Source: Nocardia testacea NBRC 100365
GTDB taxonomy: Bacteria > Actinomycetota > Actinomycetes > Mycobacteriales > Mycobacteriaceae
Length of the DNA stretch: 64,000 nt
Direction of reading: 5' to 3'
Assembly: GCF_000308775.1 (NCBI RefSeq)
Contig: NZ_BAGJ01000068.1
Span: 31,916 to 95,915, forward strand
Shown here piece after piece: positions 25,372 through 34,997 of the stretch (positions are counted from its first letter, which is position 1; each line of letters begins with the position of its first letter). The notes under the pieces were generated by a model. That model had not been told where the DNA came from and did not search any database. It saw nothing but the letters and a program-made list of their open reading frames with translations. The position numbers and the translations under genes were made by a program.

Positions 25372-27774
25372 TCAGCGCACCAGCAGTGCCACCGGAAGCC
25401 GGGCGAACAGTTTCTCCGTACGGGCGCGGTTCTGGAAGGTGTGCCCGGTGAGCCGGTCGGTCCAGGACCCGCCGGAGAGGTCGATATAGGTATCGCCCCA
25501 GCCGGTCTCGCCGATCGCGACGCTGTGCCGGGTGACGGCCACGATGATCTCCGGGTCGGCGCCGACCCGGCCCCGGGCGTAGGCGACCAGTTTGTCGGCG
25601 TGCTCACCGTGCCCGAACACCGGGGTGTAGGTACCGCCGACAAAACACTCCGGACGTTCCCGCCGCAACCACAGCGCGTAGGCGACCAGCCACATCTTGG
25701 CGGCGCCGGTGATATCCAGCGGCGGGGTCGTGGTGAGGGTGTGCAGCATCCCGCCCCGGGACCCGAAATCGACCGGGCGGCGATTGTCGGGGTCGACCAG
25801 CGAGTCCTCCCAGATCTCACACCCCTGGTAGATGTCGGGGATACCCGGCGCGCACAGTTGCAGCAGTTTCTGTGCCAGTGAGTCCGACCAGGCGTGCGGG
25901 GCCAGGTCGTGGGCGAGGTCGGTGAGCTGGCGGCCGACCGGCCCGTCGATCACCTGATCGAGCCAGGCGTGCACCGCGTTCTCGAACTCGGTATCGGGTT
26001 CCTCCCAGGAGGTGTGCTCCCCGGACTCGCGCATCGCCTTCTCGGCGAATCGGTGTACCCGGTCGCGCAGGCCCGGGACCGAGGGCGCCGGCCGCCCGTC
26101 GGCCGGCCACATGCCGAACATGTTCTGCAGCAGGAACAGTGCGGTGGCGCCGTCGGGCGGGGGCAGCTTCTCGAGCCACAGGGTGACCGCGCGGGCCCAC
26201 ATCCGGGGCACCTGGGAGAGCACCCCGATCCGGGCCCGCACATCTTCGCCGCGTTTGGTGTCGTGGGTGGACAGGGTGGTCATCGAGGCGGGCCAGCGGC
26301 GCGCGCGGGAGGCGTTGGCGAGATGGAATTCGTTGACGGTGCGGCCGAAACGTGCCGGGTTGCCGCCGATCTCCTGCAGCGACACCAGCCGCGCCGCGCG
26401 GTAGAAGAGGATGTCCTCCACGGCTTTCGCGCCGATGGCGGTGCTCACCTGATGGAACCGGGTGAACGCGGTGCCTCCGGCGATCAGCGCGCTCACCAGG
26501 ACCGACAGCGGCGCCCGTAGTTCAGCGTTGCGTTTTTCCACCTCGGCGATCACCGCGCTGATCATCCCGTACAGCGGGGTGTAGTCGGCCCGGGCGACGG
26601 GCAGGAAGGACAACACCTCGATGGTGGCATTGGTGAGCGCCATGGTGTCGAAATCGTCGGCGCCCGCGTCGGCTTTGACAGCGGCGACCAGGCGGCGCAT
26701 TTCGGGCGCCAAGATGCTCTCCGCGACCGCGCGCTTGATGCGGTGTTCCTTCTCGCCGACCCACACCCGATCGCTGCCGTGCCCGGTGATGTGGCGGGAC
26801 AGTTCGGTGAGGATCTGTTCCCCGGCCGGTTCGAGCAGCACCCCGCCGAAATCGGCGATGCCGTCGTAGCCGGTGGTCCCGTCGATCGGCAGGGTGGGGT
26901 CGAGGGGTTCCCGGTTGGAGAGGGTCTTCTCCACCAGCAGCAGTCGGGTGGGCCCGATCAGCTGCCGCAGGCGCTGGAGGTACTCGGCCGGGTTGGCGAG
27001 GCCGTCGAGATGATCGACCCGGACACCGTCGATCAGATCGTGTTCGCACCAGGCCGCGAGTTCGCGATGGGTGGCCTCGAACACCACCGGATCCTCCTGG
27101 CGCAGCGCCGCCAGGCCGCTGATCGAGAGGAACCGGCGATATCCGCAGATCCCGGATTTCCAGCTCACCAGCCGATAGTGCTGTTTGTCGTGGATCCGCA
27201 GCGCGTTGTCGCCGTCGGTGCCGGGCGCGATGGGGAAACGGAGGTCGTGCAGGGCGAGCAGCGGTTCAGGCCCGGACCGGTCGACGGTGAGGGCGGCCGG
27301 GTCGTTCGCGCCGCGCAGCACCGGTAGCGCCAGCCGGCCGCCCACGCCGTTGCCCGGACTCCAGTCGATATCGAAGAACGACGCGAACTGGGATTTGCGA
27401 CCGTACTGCAGCACATGCCACCACCAGAGGTTCTGCTGCGGATCGGCCACCCCCACATGGTTGGGCACCAGATCCATGATCAGGCCCATACCCCGGTTGC
27501 GTACTTCGTCGGCGAGTGCCTTGAGCCCGAGCGGGCCGCCCAGAGAGGCGGAGACGGCGGTGGGGTCGGTGACGTCGTAGCCGTGGGTGGAACCGCGCGC
27601 GGCCGTCATCACCGGGGAGAGATAGATATGCGAGACGCCCAGTTGCTGAAGGTATTCCGCGATGGCCGCGGCCTGGGCGAAGGTGAGTCCGTCCGGTCGC
27701 AGCTGCAGCCGGTAGGTGCTGCGGACCGGAGTGGCGCGCGGGTTGCGGCGAAAGCTCGGCGGGTCAGCGGGCAT
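25372..27774 (-). CDS. treY: Maltooligosyltrehalose synthase
   Basis: An 800-aa GH13 enzyme that isomerises the reducing-end alpha-1,4 bond of maltodextrins to an alpha,alpha-1,1 bond; TreZ then releases trehalose. The N-terminus STYRLQLRPDGLTFAQA, the region I motif DLVPNHVG, the catalytic Asp in DGVRVDHLDG and the Glu in LLLVEKTLSNREPL are all present. The characteristic DGTTGYD element and the C-terminal CQG-type stretch PDIYQGCEIWE are intact. It is slightly longer than the 765 aa I recall for the M. tuberculosis enzyme. In mycobacteria treX and treZ flank treY; here neither neighbour is a trehalose gene. Confidence 0.95.
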   Translation of the reverse strand: MPADPPSFRRNPRATPVRSTYRLQLRPDGLTFAQAAAIAEYLQQLGVSHIYLSPVMTAARGSTHGYDVTDPTAVSASLGGPLGLKALADEVRNRGMGLIMDLVPNHVGVADPQQNLWWWHVLQYGRKSQFASFFDIDWSPGNGVGGRLALPVLRGANDPAALTVDRSGPEPLLALHDLRFPIAPGTDGDNALRIHDKQHYRLVSWKSGICGYRRFLSISGLAALRQEDPVVFEATHRELAAWCEHDLIDGVRVDHLDGLANPAEYLQRLRQLIGPTRLLLVEKTLSNREPLDPTLPIDGTTGYDGIADFGGVLLEPAGEQILTELSRHITGHGSDRVWVGEKEHRIKRAVAESILAPEMRRLVAAVKADAGADDFDTMALTNATIEVLSFLPVARADYTPLYGMISAVIAEVEKRNAELRAPLSVLVSALIAGGTAFTRFHQVSTAIGAKAVEDILFYRAARLVSLQEIGGNPARFGRTVNEFHLANASRARRWPASMTTLSTHDTKRGEDVRARIGVLSQVPRMWARAVTLWLEKLPPPDGATALFLLQNMFGMWPADGRPAPSVPGLRDRVHRFAEKAMRESGEHTSWEEPDTEFENAVHAWLDQVIDGPVGRQLTDLAHDLAPHAWSDSLAQKLLQLCAPGIPDIYQGCEIWEDSLVDPDNRRPVDFGSRGGMLHTLTTTPPLDITGAAKMWLVAYALWLRRERPECFVGGTYTPVFGHGEHADKLVAYARGRVGADPEIIVAVTRHSVAIGETGWGDTYIDLSGGSWTDRLTGHTFQNRARTEKLFARLPVALLVR

Positions 27775-27996
27775 ACGGTTCTCGGTCGGGGTCGGTGCGG
27801 AGCGCGGCGGGTGGACGGGCGCCGGAGCCGGCCGGCGCAGGTGCTGGAACGGCCGGAATCAGCGCGGATGCTCGGCGTCGCCCGATGGCCGGGTGCCGCT
27901 CGGATATACCGCCGGTGGTGTCACTTCCTCGAGCAGCGAGTCGGACGCGTCCATGGGCATGACACTAGCGCCATTTCGGCGCGCGGATGCCGGGGG

Positions 27997-28554
27997 TCAC
28001 TGGTCGATTGCCCGGGGCCGGTCGGCCGAGTCGGTCCAGCGGCGTGCGTAACCGGTTCGCCGGGCGATTGCGGCGAGGCTCCCCAGGGTCGCGCGCTGGA
28101 GCCAGGACGGTATTCCGGCGAGGTAGCCGTCCTGCAGTTCCCATAGCAGGGCGAGTGCCAGTGGATTGCGCGGGATCCCGGAGCGGGTGGTCGCTCCCGC
28201 CCGGTCCAGGGCGCTCCACAGCGCGAACATCTCCAGATGCCGCAGCGGCGGGCGGATCTCGTGGTCGAGCACCGTATCGGGCGCCACGCTGCGGAACCGG
28301 TGAACGGTGCGGGCCGCCGCGTGCACCGTATCGCCGGGGCCGGCCGTGACCTCGTGGCCGTCGACGCGGAACTCGAGCGCTCCGTGCCGCACCGTCCAGC
28401 TCTCGCCGATGACCGGGTGCCAGTGTGGGCCCGCCTGCCGGGCGGGGGTGGGCAGTTCGTGGCGCAATCGCAGATAGGGGCCGTGCGCGTCGGTGCCCTC
28501 GGCGAGCACGGTGACGCGGTGACCGCTGCGGAAGGAGATGACCCGGTCCGGCAT
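27997..28554 (-). CDS. Cupin-domain protein, probable MarR target
   Basis: 185 aa. Residues about 5-95 form a cupin barrel with the metal motif GPHWHPVIGESWTV and a second motif, GPGDTVHAAARTVHRF. The rest is a helical tail (LWSALDRAGATTRSGIPRNP, ending in a basic segment) that could contact membrane. Its reaction is unknown; single-domain cupins of this type act as dioxygenases, isomerases or binding proteins. It is divergent from the MarR gene with only 29 bases between start codons, filled by an inverted repeat. This is strong evidence for control by that MarR protein. Confidence 0.82.
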   Translation of the reverse strand: MPDRVISFRSGHRVTVLAEGTDAHGPYLRLRHELPTPARQAGPHWHPVIGESWTVRHGALEFRVDGHEVTAGPGDTVHAAARTVHRFRSVAPDTVLDHEIRPPLRHLEMFALWSALDRAGATTRSGIPRNPLALALLWELQDGYLAGIPSWLQRATLGSLAAIARRTGYARRWTDSADRPRAIDQ

Positions 28555-28560
28555 ACCTCT

Positions 28561-28583
28561 ATTAGAAAGGTTACCTTCGTAAT
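28561..28583. promoter_or_regulatory. MarR operator between the cupin and MarR genes
   Basis: A 23-bp imperfect palindrome. Arms ATTAGAAAGGT (28561-28571) and ACCTTCGTAAT (28573-28583) match at 9 of 11 positions around a central T. It abuts the MarR ATG at 28584 and is seven bases from the cupin start, so occupancy would block both genes. Confidence 0.75.
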
Positions 28584-29054
28584 ATGTCAACGACCCCGTC
28601 ACTGCTGAAACTGCTCACCCTGGCCACCCGGGCCGTCGAAGCGGAACTGAACGATGAACTGCGTCCGCGGTTGGGCGCGGAACTGGGTCCCGCGCACTAC
28701 GCGGTGTTCCGGTATCTGGATCCGGCGGGATCGCGGGTGGGCGAATTGGCGGCGGCCGCGGGAATGACCCAGCAGTCGATGGGTGAACTGGTGGGTCGGC
28801 TGGAACGGGCCGGGCTGGTGCGCCGGCAGGTCGATCCGCGGGATCGGCGGGCCCGGCGGGTGGTGTGCACCGCGGCCGGGTCGGCGGCGCTCGAACTGGC
28901 CGGGGAGCGGATCGGGCGGATCGAGGAGCGGATCCGGGCGGATGTGGGGGTGGACGGAGTGGGGGAGTTGCGGCGACTGCTGGCCCGGGTGACGGCGGTG
29001 CTGGACGGGGCCGGGGGTGATCGGAGCGCGGATCCCGATCGGGTTGGCCGATGA
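28584..29054 (+). CDS. MarR-family transcriptional regulator
   Basis: 156 aa with the standard winged-helix layout. A dimerisation helix (LATRAVEAELNDELRPRLGAE) is followed by AHYAVFRYLDPAGSRVGELAAAAGMTQQSMGELVGRLERAGLVRR, seen here as overlapping motifs, then the wing VDPRDRRARRVVCTAAG and C-terminal dimer helices. DPRDRRAR is the wing tip signature. It probably represses itself and the divergent cupin gene through the palindrome touching its start codon. The absence of any Shine-Dalgarno between operator and ATG suggests a very short leader or a leaderless message. The ligand is unknown. Confidence 0.9.
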   Translation: MSTTPSLLKLLTLATRAVEAELNDELRPRLGAELGPAHYAVFRYLDPAGSRVGELAAAAGMTQQSMGELVGRLERAGLVRRQVDPRDRRARRVVCTAAGSAALELAGERIGRIEERIRADVGVDGVGELRRLLARVTAVLDGAGGDRSADPDRVGR

Positions 29055-29168
29055 TCTCCGCCCTCGTCGTGGCGGCCGCACCACGGCCGTGCCGGGTCCG
29101 GGCGCGCACGCCCGCGCGGTGGCGGCGTGTCCCCGCTGCGGAGGTCCCGGCCCGCGGGGTTTGGTAAC

Positions 29169-29183
29169 TTGAACGGCGTTCAA
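29169..29183. promoter_or_regulatory. BioQ operator upstream of bioA
   Basis: TTGAACGGCGTTCAA, a perfect 6-bp inverted repeat with a 3-nt spacer, 47 bases before the bioA start. The preceding TAACTT (29165-29170) could be the -10 box, so the site would overlap the promoter. Confidence 0.85.
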
Positions 29184-29230
29184 GGTTTCGTGCGGCCGGC
29201 CGCGGTCGCGCTACGACGTGGAGGATCGCC

Positions 29231-30520
29231 GTGCCCGCCGCCCCCGCAGAACTCACCGCCGCGCAGATTTCCGCCCTCGACGCGCGCCATGTGTGGCATC
29301 CCTACGGTGGCTTCCCGGCCGGCACCGAACCACTGGTCGTCGCCGGGGCCGCGGGTACCCGGCTGACGCTGGCCGACGGCCGCGAACTGGTGGACGGAAT
29401 GAGTTCGTGGTGGGCCGCTGTGCACGGCTACCGCCACCCCGTCCTGGACGAGGCGCTGATCGCGCAGTCGCGCCGGATGAGCCATGTGATGTTCGGCGGG
29501 CTCACCCACGAACCGGCGGCCCGATTGTGCGAGTTGCTGGTGCGCCACACCCCCGACGGGCTGGACCGGGTGTTCCTCTGCGATTCCGGTTCGGTCTCGG
29601 TGGAAGTCGCGGTGAAGATGTGCCTGCAGTACTGGCGGTCGGTAGGGCGGCCGCGGAAGCGCCGGCTGCTCACCTGGCGGGGCGGATATCACGGCGACAC
29701 CTTCACACCGATGAGCGTGTGCGATCCCGAGGGCGGTATGCACGCGCTGTGGACCGATGTCCTGACCGAACAGGTCTTCGTCTCCGCTCCGCCCCGGGAC
29801 TACCGCGACGATTATGTGCGCGAGCTGGAGCGAGCCGTGGCACGGCACGCGCCCGAGCTGGCCGCGATCGTGGTGGAACCGGTGGTCCAGGGAGCAGGCG
29901 GTATGCGCTGGCACGATCCCCGCTACCTGGCCGAGCTGCGCCGGTTGTGCGATGAGCACGAAGTTCTGCTGGTGTTCGACGAGATCGCCACCGGGTTCGG
30001 GCGGACCGGTACGCTCTTCGCCGCCGAGCAGGGGCGGGTCGCCCCCGATGTCATGTGCGTGGGCAAAGCGCTCACCGGTGGGTACCTGACCCTCGCCGCC
30101 GCGCTGTGCACGAGCGAGATCGCGGAGTCCGTCAGCGCCGCGCACGGCGGGCTCATGCACGGACCGACATTCATGGGTAATCCGCTGGCCTGTGCTGTCG
30201 CGGTGGCGTCGGTGGAACTGCTGCTCGCACGCGACTGGCGGGCGGAGGTGGCTCGGATCGGTGCCGGCCTGCGTGCGGGGCTGGCTCCGGCGGGGGAACT
30301 GCCGGGGGTGACCGAGGTCCGGGTGCTGGGCGGTATCGGGGTGATCGAGCTCGAGCGGCCGGTGGATATGCGGGCGGCCACCGCGGCCGCCGTGGCAGCG
30401 GGTGCCTGGCTCAGGCCGTTCCGCAACCTGATCTACGCGATGCCGCCCTACATCAGCGACGACGCCGATATCGCGACCGTCACCGCCGCCATGGTCGCGG
30501 CGGCACGTACGGGTTCCTGA
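29231..30520 (+). CDS. bioA: Adenosylmethionine-8-amino-7-oxononanoate aminotransferase
   Basis: Third step of biotin synthesis: transfers an amino group from S-adenosylmethionine to KAPA, giving DAPA. 429 aa, fold type I PLP enzyme. Landmarks are HVWHPYGG at the start, [32 protein letters not shown] (phosphate site), [27 protein letters not shown] and the Schiff-base Lys279 in [12 protein letters not shown]. The GTG start is seven bases after GGAGG. It stands alone on the plus strand, 5.6 kb from bioD/bioF, but carries the same operator. It ends in a hairpin shared with the convergent DUF2339 gene. Confidence 0.97.
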   Translation: MPAAPAELTAAQISALDARHVWHPYGGFPAGTEPLVVAGAAGTRLTLADGRELVDGMSSWWAAVHGYRHPVLDEALIAQSRRMSHVMFGGLTHEPAARLCELLVRHTPDGLDRVFLCDSGSVSVEVAVKMCLQYWRSVGRPRKRRLLTWRGGYHGDTFTPMSVCDPEGGMHALWTDVLTEQVFVSAPPRDYRDDYVRELERAVARHAPELAAIVVEPVVQGAGGMRWHDPRYLAELRRLCDEHEVLLVFDEIATGFGRTGTLFAAEQGRVAPDVMCVGKALTGGYLTLAAALCTSEIAESVSAAHGGLMHGPTFMGNPLACAVAVASVELLLARDWRAEVARIGAGLRAGLAPAGELPGVTEVRVLGGIGVIELERPVDMRAATAAAVAAGAWLRPFRNLIYAMPPYISDDADIATVTAAMVAAARTGS

Positions 30521-30529
30521 ACCAGGGCC

Positions 30530-30557
30530 GCCCCGGTGGCTGTGGCGCCACCGGGGC
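30530..30557. terminator. Bidirectional 11-bp hairpin between bioA and the DUF2339 gene
   Basis: GCCCCGGTGGC (30530-30540) pairs with GCCACCGGGGC (30547-30557) around a 6-nt loop. It lies ten bases after the bioA stop and 19 bases from the end of the convergent gene. Confidence 0.75.
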
Positions 30558-30575
30558 CGCAGTCCCGCGCGGGGA

Positions 30576-32762
30576 TCAGTGCGGGTCGGCCGAGGATCCG
30601 GAACCGCCGCGCCGGGCGCCGTTTTCGGCGAACGCCCGGGCGTAGCGGGTGCCGGCGATGAGCAACAGCACGCCGACCACCAGGAACGCGGTCACCCGGA
30701 TGAGGCCGTCCAGGGTCGCCAGATCGAACAGGAACAACTTGGCCAGTGCCGCGGCTGTGACCAGCAGCCCGGACCCGAGAGCGACCTTCGCCGCCGTCGG
30801 CGTCCCCCCGCTCAGCCGGCGCAGTCCGTACAGCAGGGCGGCCAGCGCGCCGGCCATCCAGACGATGGTGGCGATACTGTGGCCGACGACGAATCCGTCG
30901 GCGATACCGGAGATCACGCCCAGCGATACGGTGGCGGCGGTCACCAGGTAGAGGGCCGCGACGCCGGCGCCGATCCACCATCCGGTGGCGCGGGAACCGC
31001 CGGGATGCCGCGGTGCGGTGAGCCGCCCCGACCCCCACAGCCCGACCGCCACCACCGCCAGCCCGGCGATCGCCGAGGCCGCGGTCCCGGCCGACAGATC
31101 GCGGACCGCGAGCCCCTCGGTGGCCAGGGTGTCCGGGCCGGCGACCGCCAGGAAGGCGAGGCCGCCGAGCGTGGCGTATCCGGCGCCCAGCGCCGCCGCG
31201 ACCCGGTTGCCCGTGCGGCCCGCGATACCCAGATAGCAGGCGGCGACGAGGAAAAGGCCCAGGGCGAGTGTCGCGTCGGTGGTGACACCCCAGCAGGTCT
31301 CCAGCAGCGCGAACGAACCGGCGACGGCCGCGACGGTCGTGGTATGACCGGGCAGGCGAGCGACATCGCGCACCTTCGGGACCAGTGCGGTCGCCGCGAG
31401 CGACAGCAGGACCAGGGCGTAGCCCGACGAGATCGCGGTGGCGACCGGCCGGTCGAACAGGGCCGGTGCGGCCAGCAACGGGGTGGTGGCCAGCGCGCAG
31501 GTCAGGGCGGCGACGATATCCCCGGGGCGGTGCCGCACCACGACGACGGTGCCCGCCACTCCCACCACGGCGACCGCTGTGGCGGCCGCGAGCACCAGCA
31601 CGTTCCGGCCGAGATCGTAGGTGCCGATCGCCGCGGCGACGACGGCGATCTGGACGGCGAGTACGGCCGGAACCGTGCGCACCAGATGCAGGAACGGCCA
31701 GTCGTGCCGGTACTGCACCGGCACACAGGCCAGTTGCAGCACGATCAGGAACGCGAGCAGCGACAGCTCGATGCCGACGAACGGGGCCAGGACGGCGGCG
31801 CCTGTGACGACGAGAACCGCCAGCGCCTGGGAACGCCACTGCACCGCCAGCCCCACCCCGGCCGCGGCGACGCCGAGCGCGACGGAGAAGCCCGGTACCG
31901 GATGCAGCCAGTCGTAGATCGTGGTCGTCGCGACCACGTCCAGGTAGGCGCCGGCGAAACCGGTGGCGGCCAGCGCGACCCCGCCCACCCGGCCGCCGGT
32001 CTGCCGGTACACCCGCACCCCGATCCCGACCAGTGCCGCCGAGAACGCCGCCCCGGCGACGACACGGGGGACCGGACCGAAGATCCCGGCCTGGGCGGCC
32101 AGCACCAGCAGCATGACCACACCGATGAGGGTCACCGCCACCCCCGCCACCGCGAGCAACCGGCTGATCACACCCTCGCGCTGCCACCACGGTGTGCGGG
32201 GCGCGGCCGGGCCGGCGGGAATGTGGCCGGGAGGTATCGGCGGTGGTGTCGGTGGCCGGTCCCGGTAGCTCGGATACGCACCGGCGTATCCACCGTGCGG
32301 CGGTGGCGGTGGGACCGGCCAGGGCCGCTGCGGGGCAGCGGCCACCGGGGTGCTCCAGGGGGCGGGACCGGTGGGTGCCGGGCCGACCGATGTTCCCGCG
32401 GGACCGCCGCCGCGCGCACCGGGCGTCCCCACCGCGTCCGGTGCGGTGGCGTACGGAAGAATTCGCGGCGCGGAGGGGTCGGTGGCGGGTGAAGGTGCCT
32501 CTGCTGCGGAAGGTTCGGTTGTCGGCCGGGTCTGCTGCGGTCCGGCCGGTTTCGTGAACTCCCCGGGCGTGGTTCCGGGTCCGGCCGCCGCGGCCGCGCC
32601 GGCGGTCCCGGGCGGTGTCGCCACCCGCAGCTGCCGGTGCAGGGCCTCCAGATCGCTGCCGAGAGTGTCCAGCCGGCCGCCGAGCGTGGTGAAGTCGCCG
32701 GCGACCGAAGCGAACTCGCCGGACAGGCGGGCGACCAGCGCCGGATCGATCGAAGTCGTCAT
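30576..32762 (-). CDS. DUF2339 multi-pass membrane protein
   Basis: 728 aa. The N-terminus (MTTSIDPALVARLSGEFASV) forms a short coiled coil, LGGRLDTLGSDLEALHRQLR, followed by about 140 residues of Pro/Ala/Gly-rich linker. From residue about 205 there are some twenty short hydrophobic helices, in the WWQREGVISRLLAVAGVAVT and GFAGAYLDVVATTTIYDW pattern of DUF2339. The function is unknown; a role at the envelope is likely from topology. It is 95 bases downstream of the response regulator on the same strand and may be part of that operon. Confidence 0.85.
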   Translation of the reverse strand: MTTSIDPALVARLSGEFASVAGDFTTLGGRLDTLGSDLEALHRQLRVATPPGTAGAAAAAGPGTTPGEFTKPAGPQQTRPTTEPSAAEAPSPATDPSAPRILPYATAPDAVGTPGARGGGPAGTSVGPAPTGPAPWSTPVAAAPQRPWPVPPPPPHGGYAGAYPSYRDRPPTPPPIPPGHIPAGPAAPRTPWWQREGVISRLLAVAGVAVTLIGVVMLLVLAAQAGIFGPVPRVVAGAAFSAALVGIGVRVYRQTGGRVGGVALAATGFAGAYLDVVATTTIYDWLHPVPGFSVALGVAAAGVGLAVQWRSQALAVLVVTGAAVLAPFVGIELSLLAFLIVLQLACVPVQYRHDWPFLHLVRTVPAVLAVQIAVVAAAIGTYDLGRNVLVLAAATAVAVVGVAGTVVVVRHRPGDIVAALTCALATTPLLAAPALFDRPVATAISSGYALVLLSLAATALVPKVRDVARLPGHTTTVAAVAGSFALLETCWGVTTDATLALGLFLVAACYLGIAGRTGNRVAAALGAGYATLGGLAFLAVAGPDTLATEGLAVRDLSAGTAASAIAGLAVVAVGLWGSGRLTAPRHPGGSRATGWWIGAGVAALYLVTAATVSLGVISGIADGFVVGHSIATIVWMAGALAALLYGLRRLSGGTPTAAKVALGSGLLVTAAALAKLFLFDLATLDGLIRVTAFLVVGVLLLIAGTRYARAFAENGARRGGSGSSADPH

Positions 32763-32857
32763 ATCTCGATGGTCGGCGGACGCCGGGCCGGGCGGATGAG
32801 TAGGACTACTCGGTGCCGCGCCGGGATCTACCCGAATTCCGGGCCCCTACCGCGGCC

Positions 32858-33526
32858 TCACTCGTCGAGACCCTGCTCGATCACGTAGCGGGTCAGCTCG
32901 ACTCGGTTGGCGAGCTGTAGTTTGCGCAGCGTGGCCTGCACATGGTTCTCGACCGTGCGATGGCTCAGATCCAACCGCGTCGCGATCTGCTTGGCGGACA
33001 GGCCCTTGGCGACCAGCCGCAGCACTTCGGTCTCCCGGTCGGTCAGCGCGGGCCGGTGTGGTGCGCCGGGATCGGTCGGCGCGGTGGCCATCCGGCGGTA
33101 CTCACCCAGCACCAGGCCCGCCAGGCCGGGAGTGAACACCGCCTGCCCGGCGGCCGTCGCGCGGACCGCGGCGACCAGTTCGGCGGCCGAGGCGCTCTTC
33201 ACCAGATAGCCGGAGGCCCCGGCCTTCACCGCGTCCAGCACATCGTCGCGTTCGCCCGACGCCGAGAGCACCAGGACCCGGCTCTCCGGGGACACCCGCA
33301 GGACCTCGGCGGTGGCCGACGCTCCGTTGCCGTCGGGCAGCTGCATATCCATCAGCACCACCCGGGGCCGGGTGGCGGCGGCCCGGCGGGCGGCGGCCGC
33401 GGCGTCCTCGGCGGTGGCGGCCACCCGGAAACCGGCCTCGGTGAGATCGCGGGCGACCCCGTCACGCCAGATCGGGTGGTCGTCGACCACCATCACCGAA
33501 ATCGTCTCCGCCGCCTGCTCGGTCAC
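32858..33526 (-). CDS. NarL/LuxR-type response regulator
   Basis: 222 aa. The receiver domain (residues 9-125) has the acidic pocket DD at VVDDHPIW, the phospho-acceptor Asp60 in VVLMDMQLPDGN, and Lys in GYLVKSAS. The LuxR helix-turn-helix (about residues 155-215) reads LTDRETEVLRLVAKGLSAKQ, then HRTVENHVQATLRKL. The GTG start at 33526 is preceded by AAGGAG nine bases upstream; a frame reaching 33559 lacks such a site. It is encoded 81 bases after its cognate kinase. Targets are unknown; the adjacent DUF2339 gene is the nearest candidate. Confidence 0.93.
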   Translation of the reverse strand: MTEQAAETISVMVVDDHPIWRDGVARDLTEAGFRVAATAEDAAAAARRAAATRPRVVLMDMQLPDGNGASATAEVLRVSPESRVLVLSASGERDDVLDAVKAGASGYLVKSASAAELVAAVRATAAGQAVFTPGLAGLVLGEYRRMATAPTDPGAPHRPALTDRETEVLRLVAKGLSAKQIATRLDLSHRTVENHVQATLRKLQLANRVELTRYVIEQGLDE

Positions 33527-33607
33527 GCCGCCGCTCCTTCCGCGTTCGCGCGTCCTCATCCTGCCAGAGCCGCGCGGTGCGCCGGCGTGGTGAACACGAA
33601 AACCAGG

Positions 33608-34780
33608 TCAGCCACGGGGAATCCGGAACTCCCATTCGGTGCCCTCGCCGACGGTCGCCGCGGTGAGCAGTTCGGCGGTGCCGCCCAGCGCCGCGATCCG
33701 CCCGGCGATCGATCGCGACACCCCCATCCGGCCTTCGTTCTCGGCCTCGGCGAGTCGGCCGGGCGCGATCCCGGCCCCGTCGTCGCGCACACTCACGATC
33801 AACTCCGCGCCCGTGTCCTCCAGTAGGACGAACGCCCGGGCTTCGGGGCCCGCGTGCAACTCCACATTGGTGAGCGCGGCCGCGACGGCGGCGGCGATCT
33901 CCTCGGCGATCCAACGGCCGATCCGCACCGGATCGCCGGGGGTCGAGACCACCACGGCGGGCGCGGCGTATGCGGTGAGCAGGGGGCGCAGGTCGACGGT
34001 CGTGGCGTCACCGCCGGGGGCGGCGCCCTGTTCGGAGATCAGCCGCCGCAGCGCGATCTCCTGTTCCCTTGCGCGCTGGGCCAGTTCGACGGCGGGGCCG
34101 CCGATGGCGGTGCCGCGCCGGGTGATGTAGGAGAGGATCTGCAGGACACCGTCGTGCACCTGCCGTGCCAGCCGTTCCCGTTCCGCGGCGGCCGCGGTGA
34201 GCCGCACCGCCCGCTGCAGCTGCTCCTGCGCGCGCCGCGCCGTATTCGCGGCCAGACCCAGTGCCAGGCCCACCGAAACCAGTACCGGGGCGGTGGCATC
34301 GGCCCAGACGTCCTGACCCCATTGCTGTCGCATGGTGATGATGGCGGCGGCGACGACCAGGCCGGACGCGATTCCGGCGACGGGGCCGCGCAGAATGGCC
34401 GCCGAGATCACCGCGTTCGCCGACCACATCGTGGTGGGCAAGGGCTGATGTCCGTGGTACCAGTCGTAGTCGGCGACCAGCGGGGTCGCCGCGATCAGGC
34501 CGAGGACCACGAGATGATCGCCGGCCACCACCAGCGTGCGGGTGCGCGCGGTCTCGGGGGTGTGCCACTGGGCCAGCAGCAGCGCCGAAACTCCCGACCA
34601 CAGCACCATGAGCGCGATGAAAGCCCAGCTCAACCGCTGGTTCTCGTAGTACCGCACGGAAGCGATCTGCTGGCCCACCGCATACAGGAGGGTCACCAGG
34701 CGGAAAGCCTGTACCGCCCGCCACAGCGGCGCGGTCGCGGCATCGGCGGGGTCGGGTTCGCCGGACCGGTCCGGGTGCAT
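33608..34780 (-). CDS. Membrane sensor histidine kinase (HisKA_3 type)
   Basis: 390 aa. Residues about 22-178 contain five or six membrane segments with little extracytoplasmic loop, suggesting sensing within the membrane (MacS-like proteins in actinobacteria have this layout; comparison only). The dimerisation helix carries His209 in ERLARQVHDGVLQILSYI, and the ATPase domain has TNVELHAG (N-box), RDDGAGIAPG and GRMGVSRSIAGRIAALGG. The ATG at 34780 has GAAAGG upstream. It is the first gene of the kinase-regulator pair. The stimulus is unknown. Confidence 0.9.
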   Translation of the reverse strand: MHPDRSGEPDPADAATAPLWRAVQAFRLVTLLYAVGQQIASVRYYENQRLSWAFIALMVLWSGVSALLLAQWHTPETARTRTLVVAGDHLVVLGLIAATPLVADYDWYHGHQPLPTTMWSANAVISAAILRGPVAGIASGLVVAAAIITMRQQWGQDVWADATAPVLVSVGLALGLAANTARRAQEQLQRAVRLTAAAAERERLARQVHDGVLQILSYITRRGTAIGGPAVELAQRAREQEIALRRLISEQGAAPGGDATTVDLRPLLTAYAAPAVVVSTPGDPVRIGRWIAEEIAAAVAAALTNVELHAGPEARAFVLLEDTGAELIVSVRDDGAGIAPGRLAEAENEGRMGVSRSIAGRIAALGGTAELLTAATVGEGTEWEFRIPRG

Positions 34781-34997
34781 AGGGGCGCCTTTCTCGTACG
34801 ACTGCCGGCAGGGCAGTGGCGACCCGCCCGGCGCCGCCGACTCGGAATCGCGCGGCCCTCCGGCGCGTGCCCGGCGCCGCGGTCTCGCGCCGGATTCGCG
34901 TGACGGCCGCACCCGAACCCTAGAGGAGTGCTTCCTCCCACGGGATGCTGCGGGATTACCGATCACCTCCCGGCTGCGGGTTCCGGTCATCCGACAG

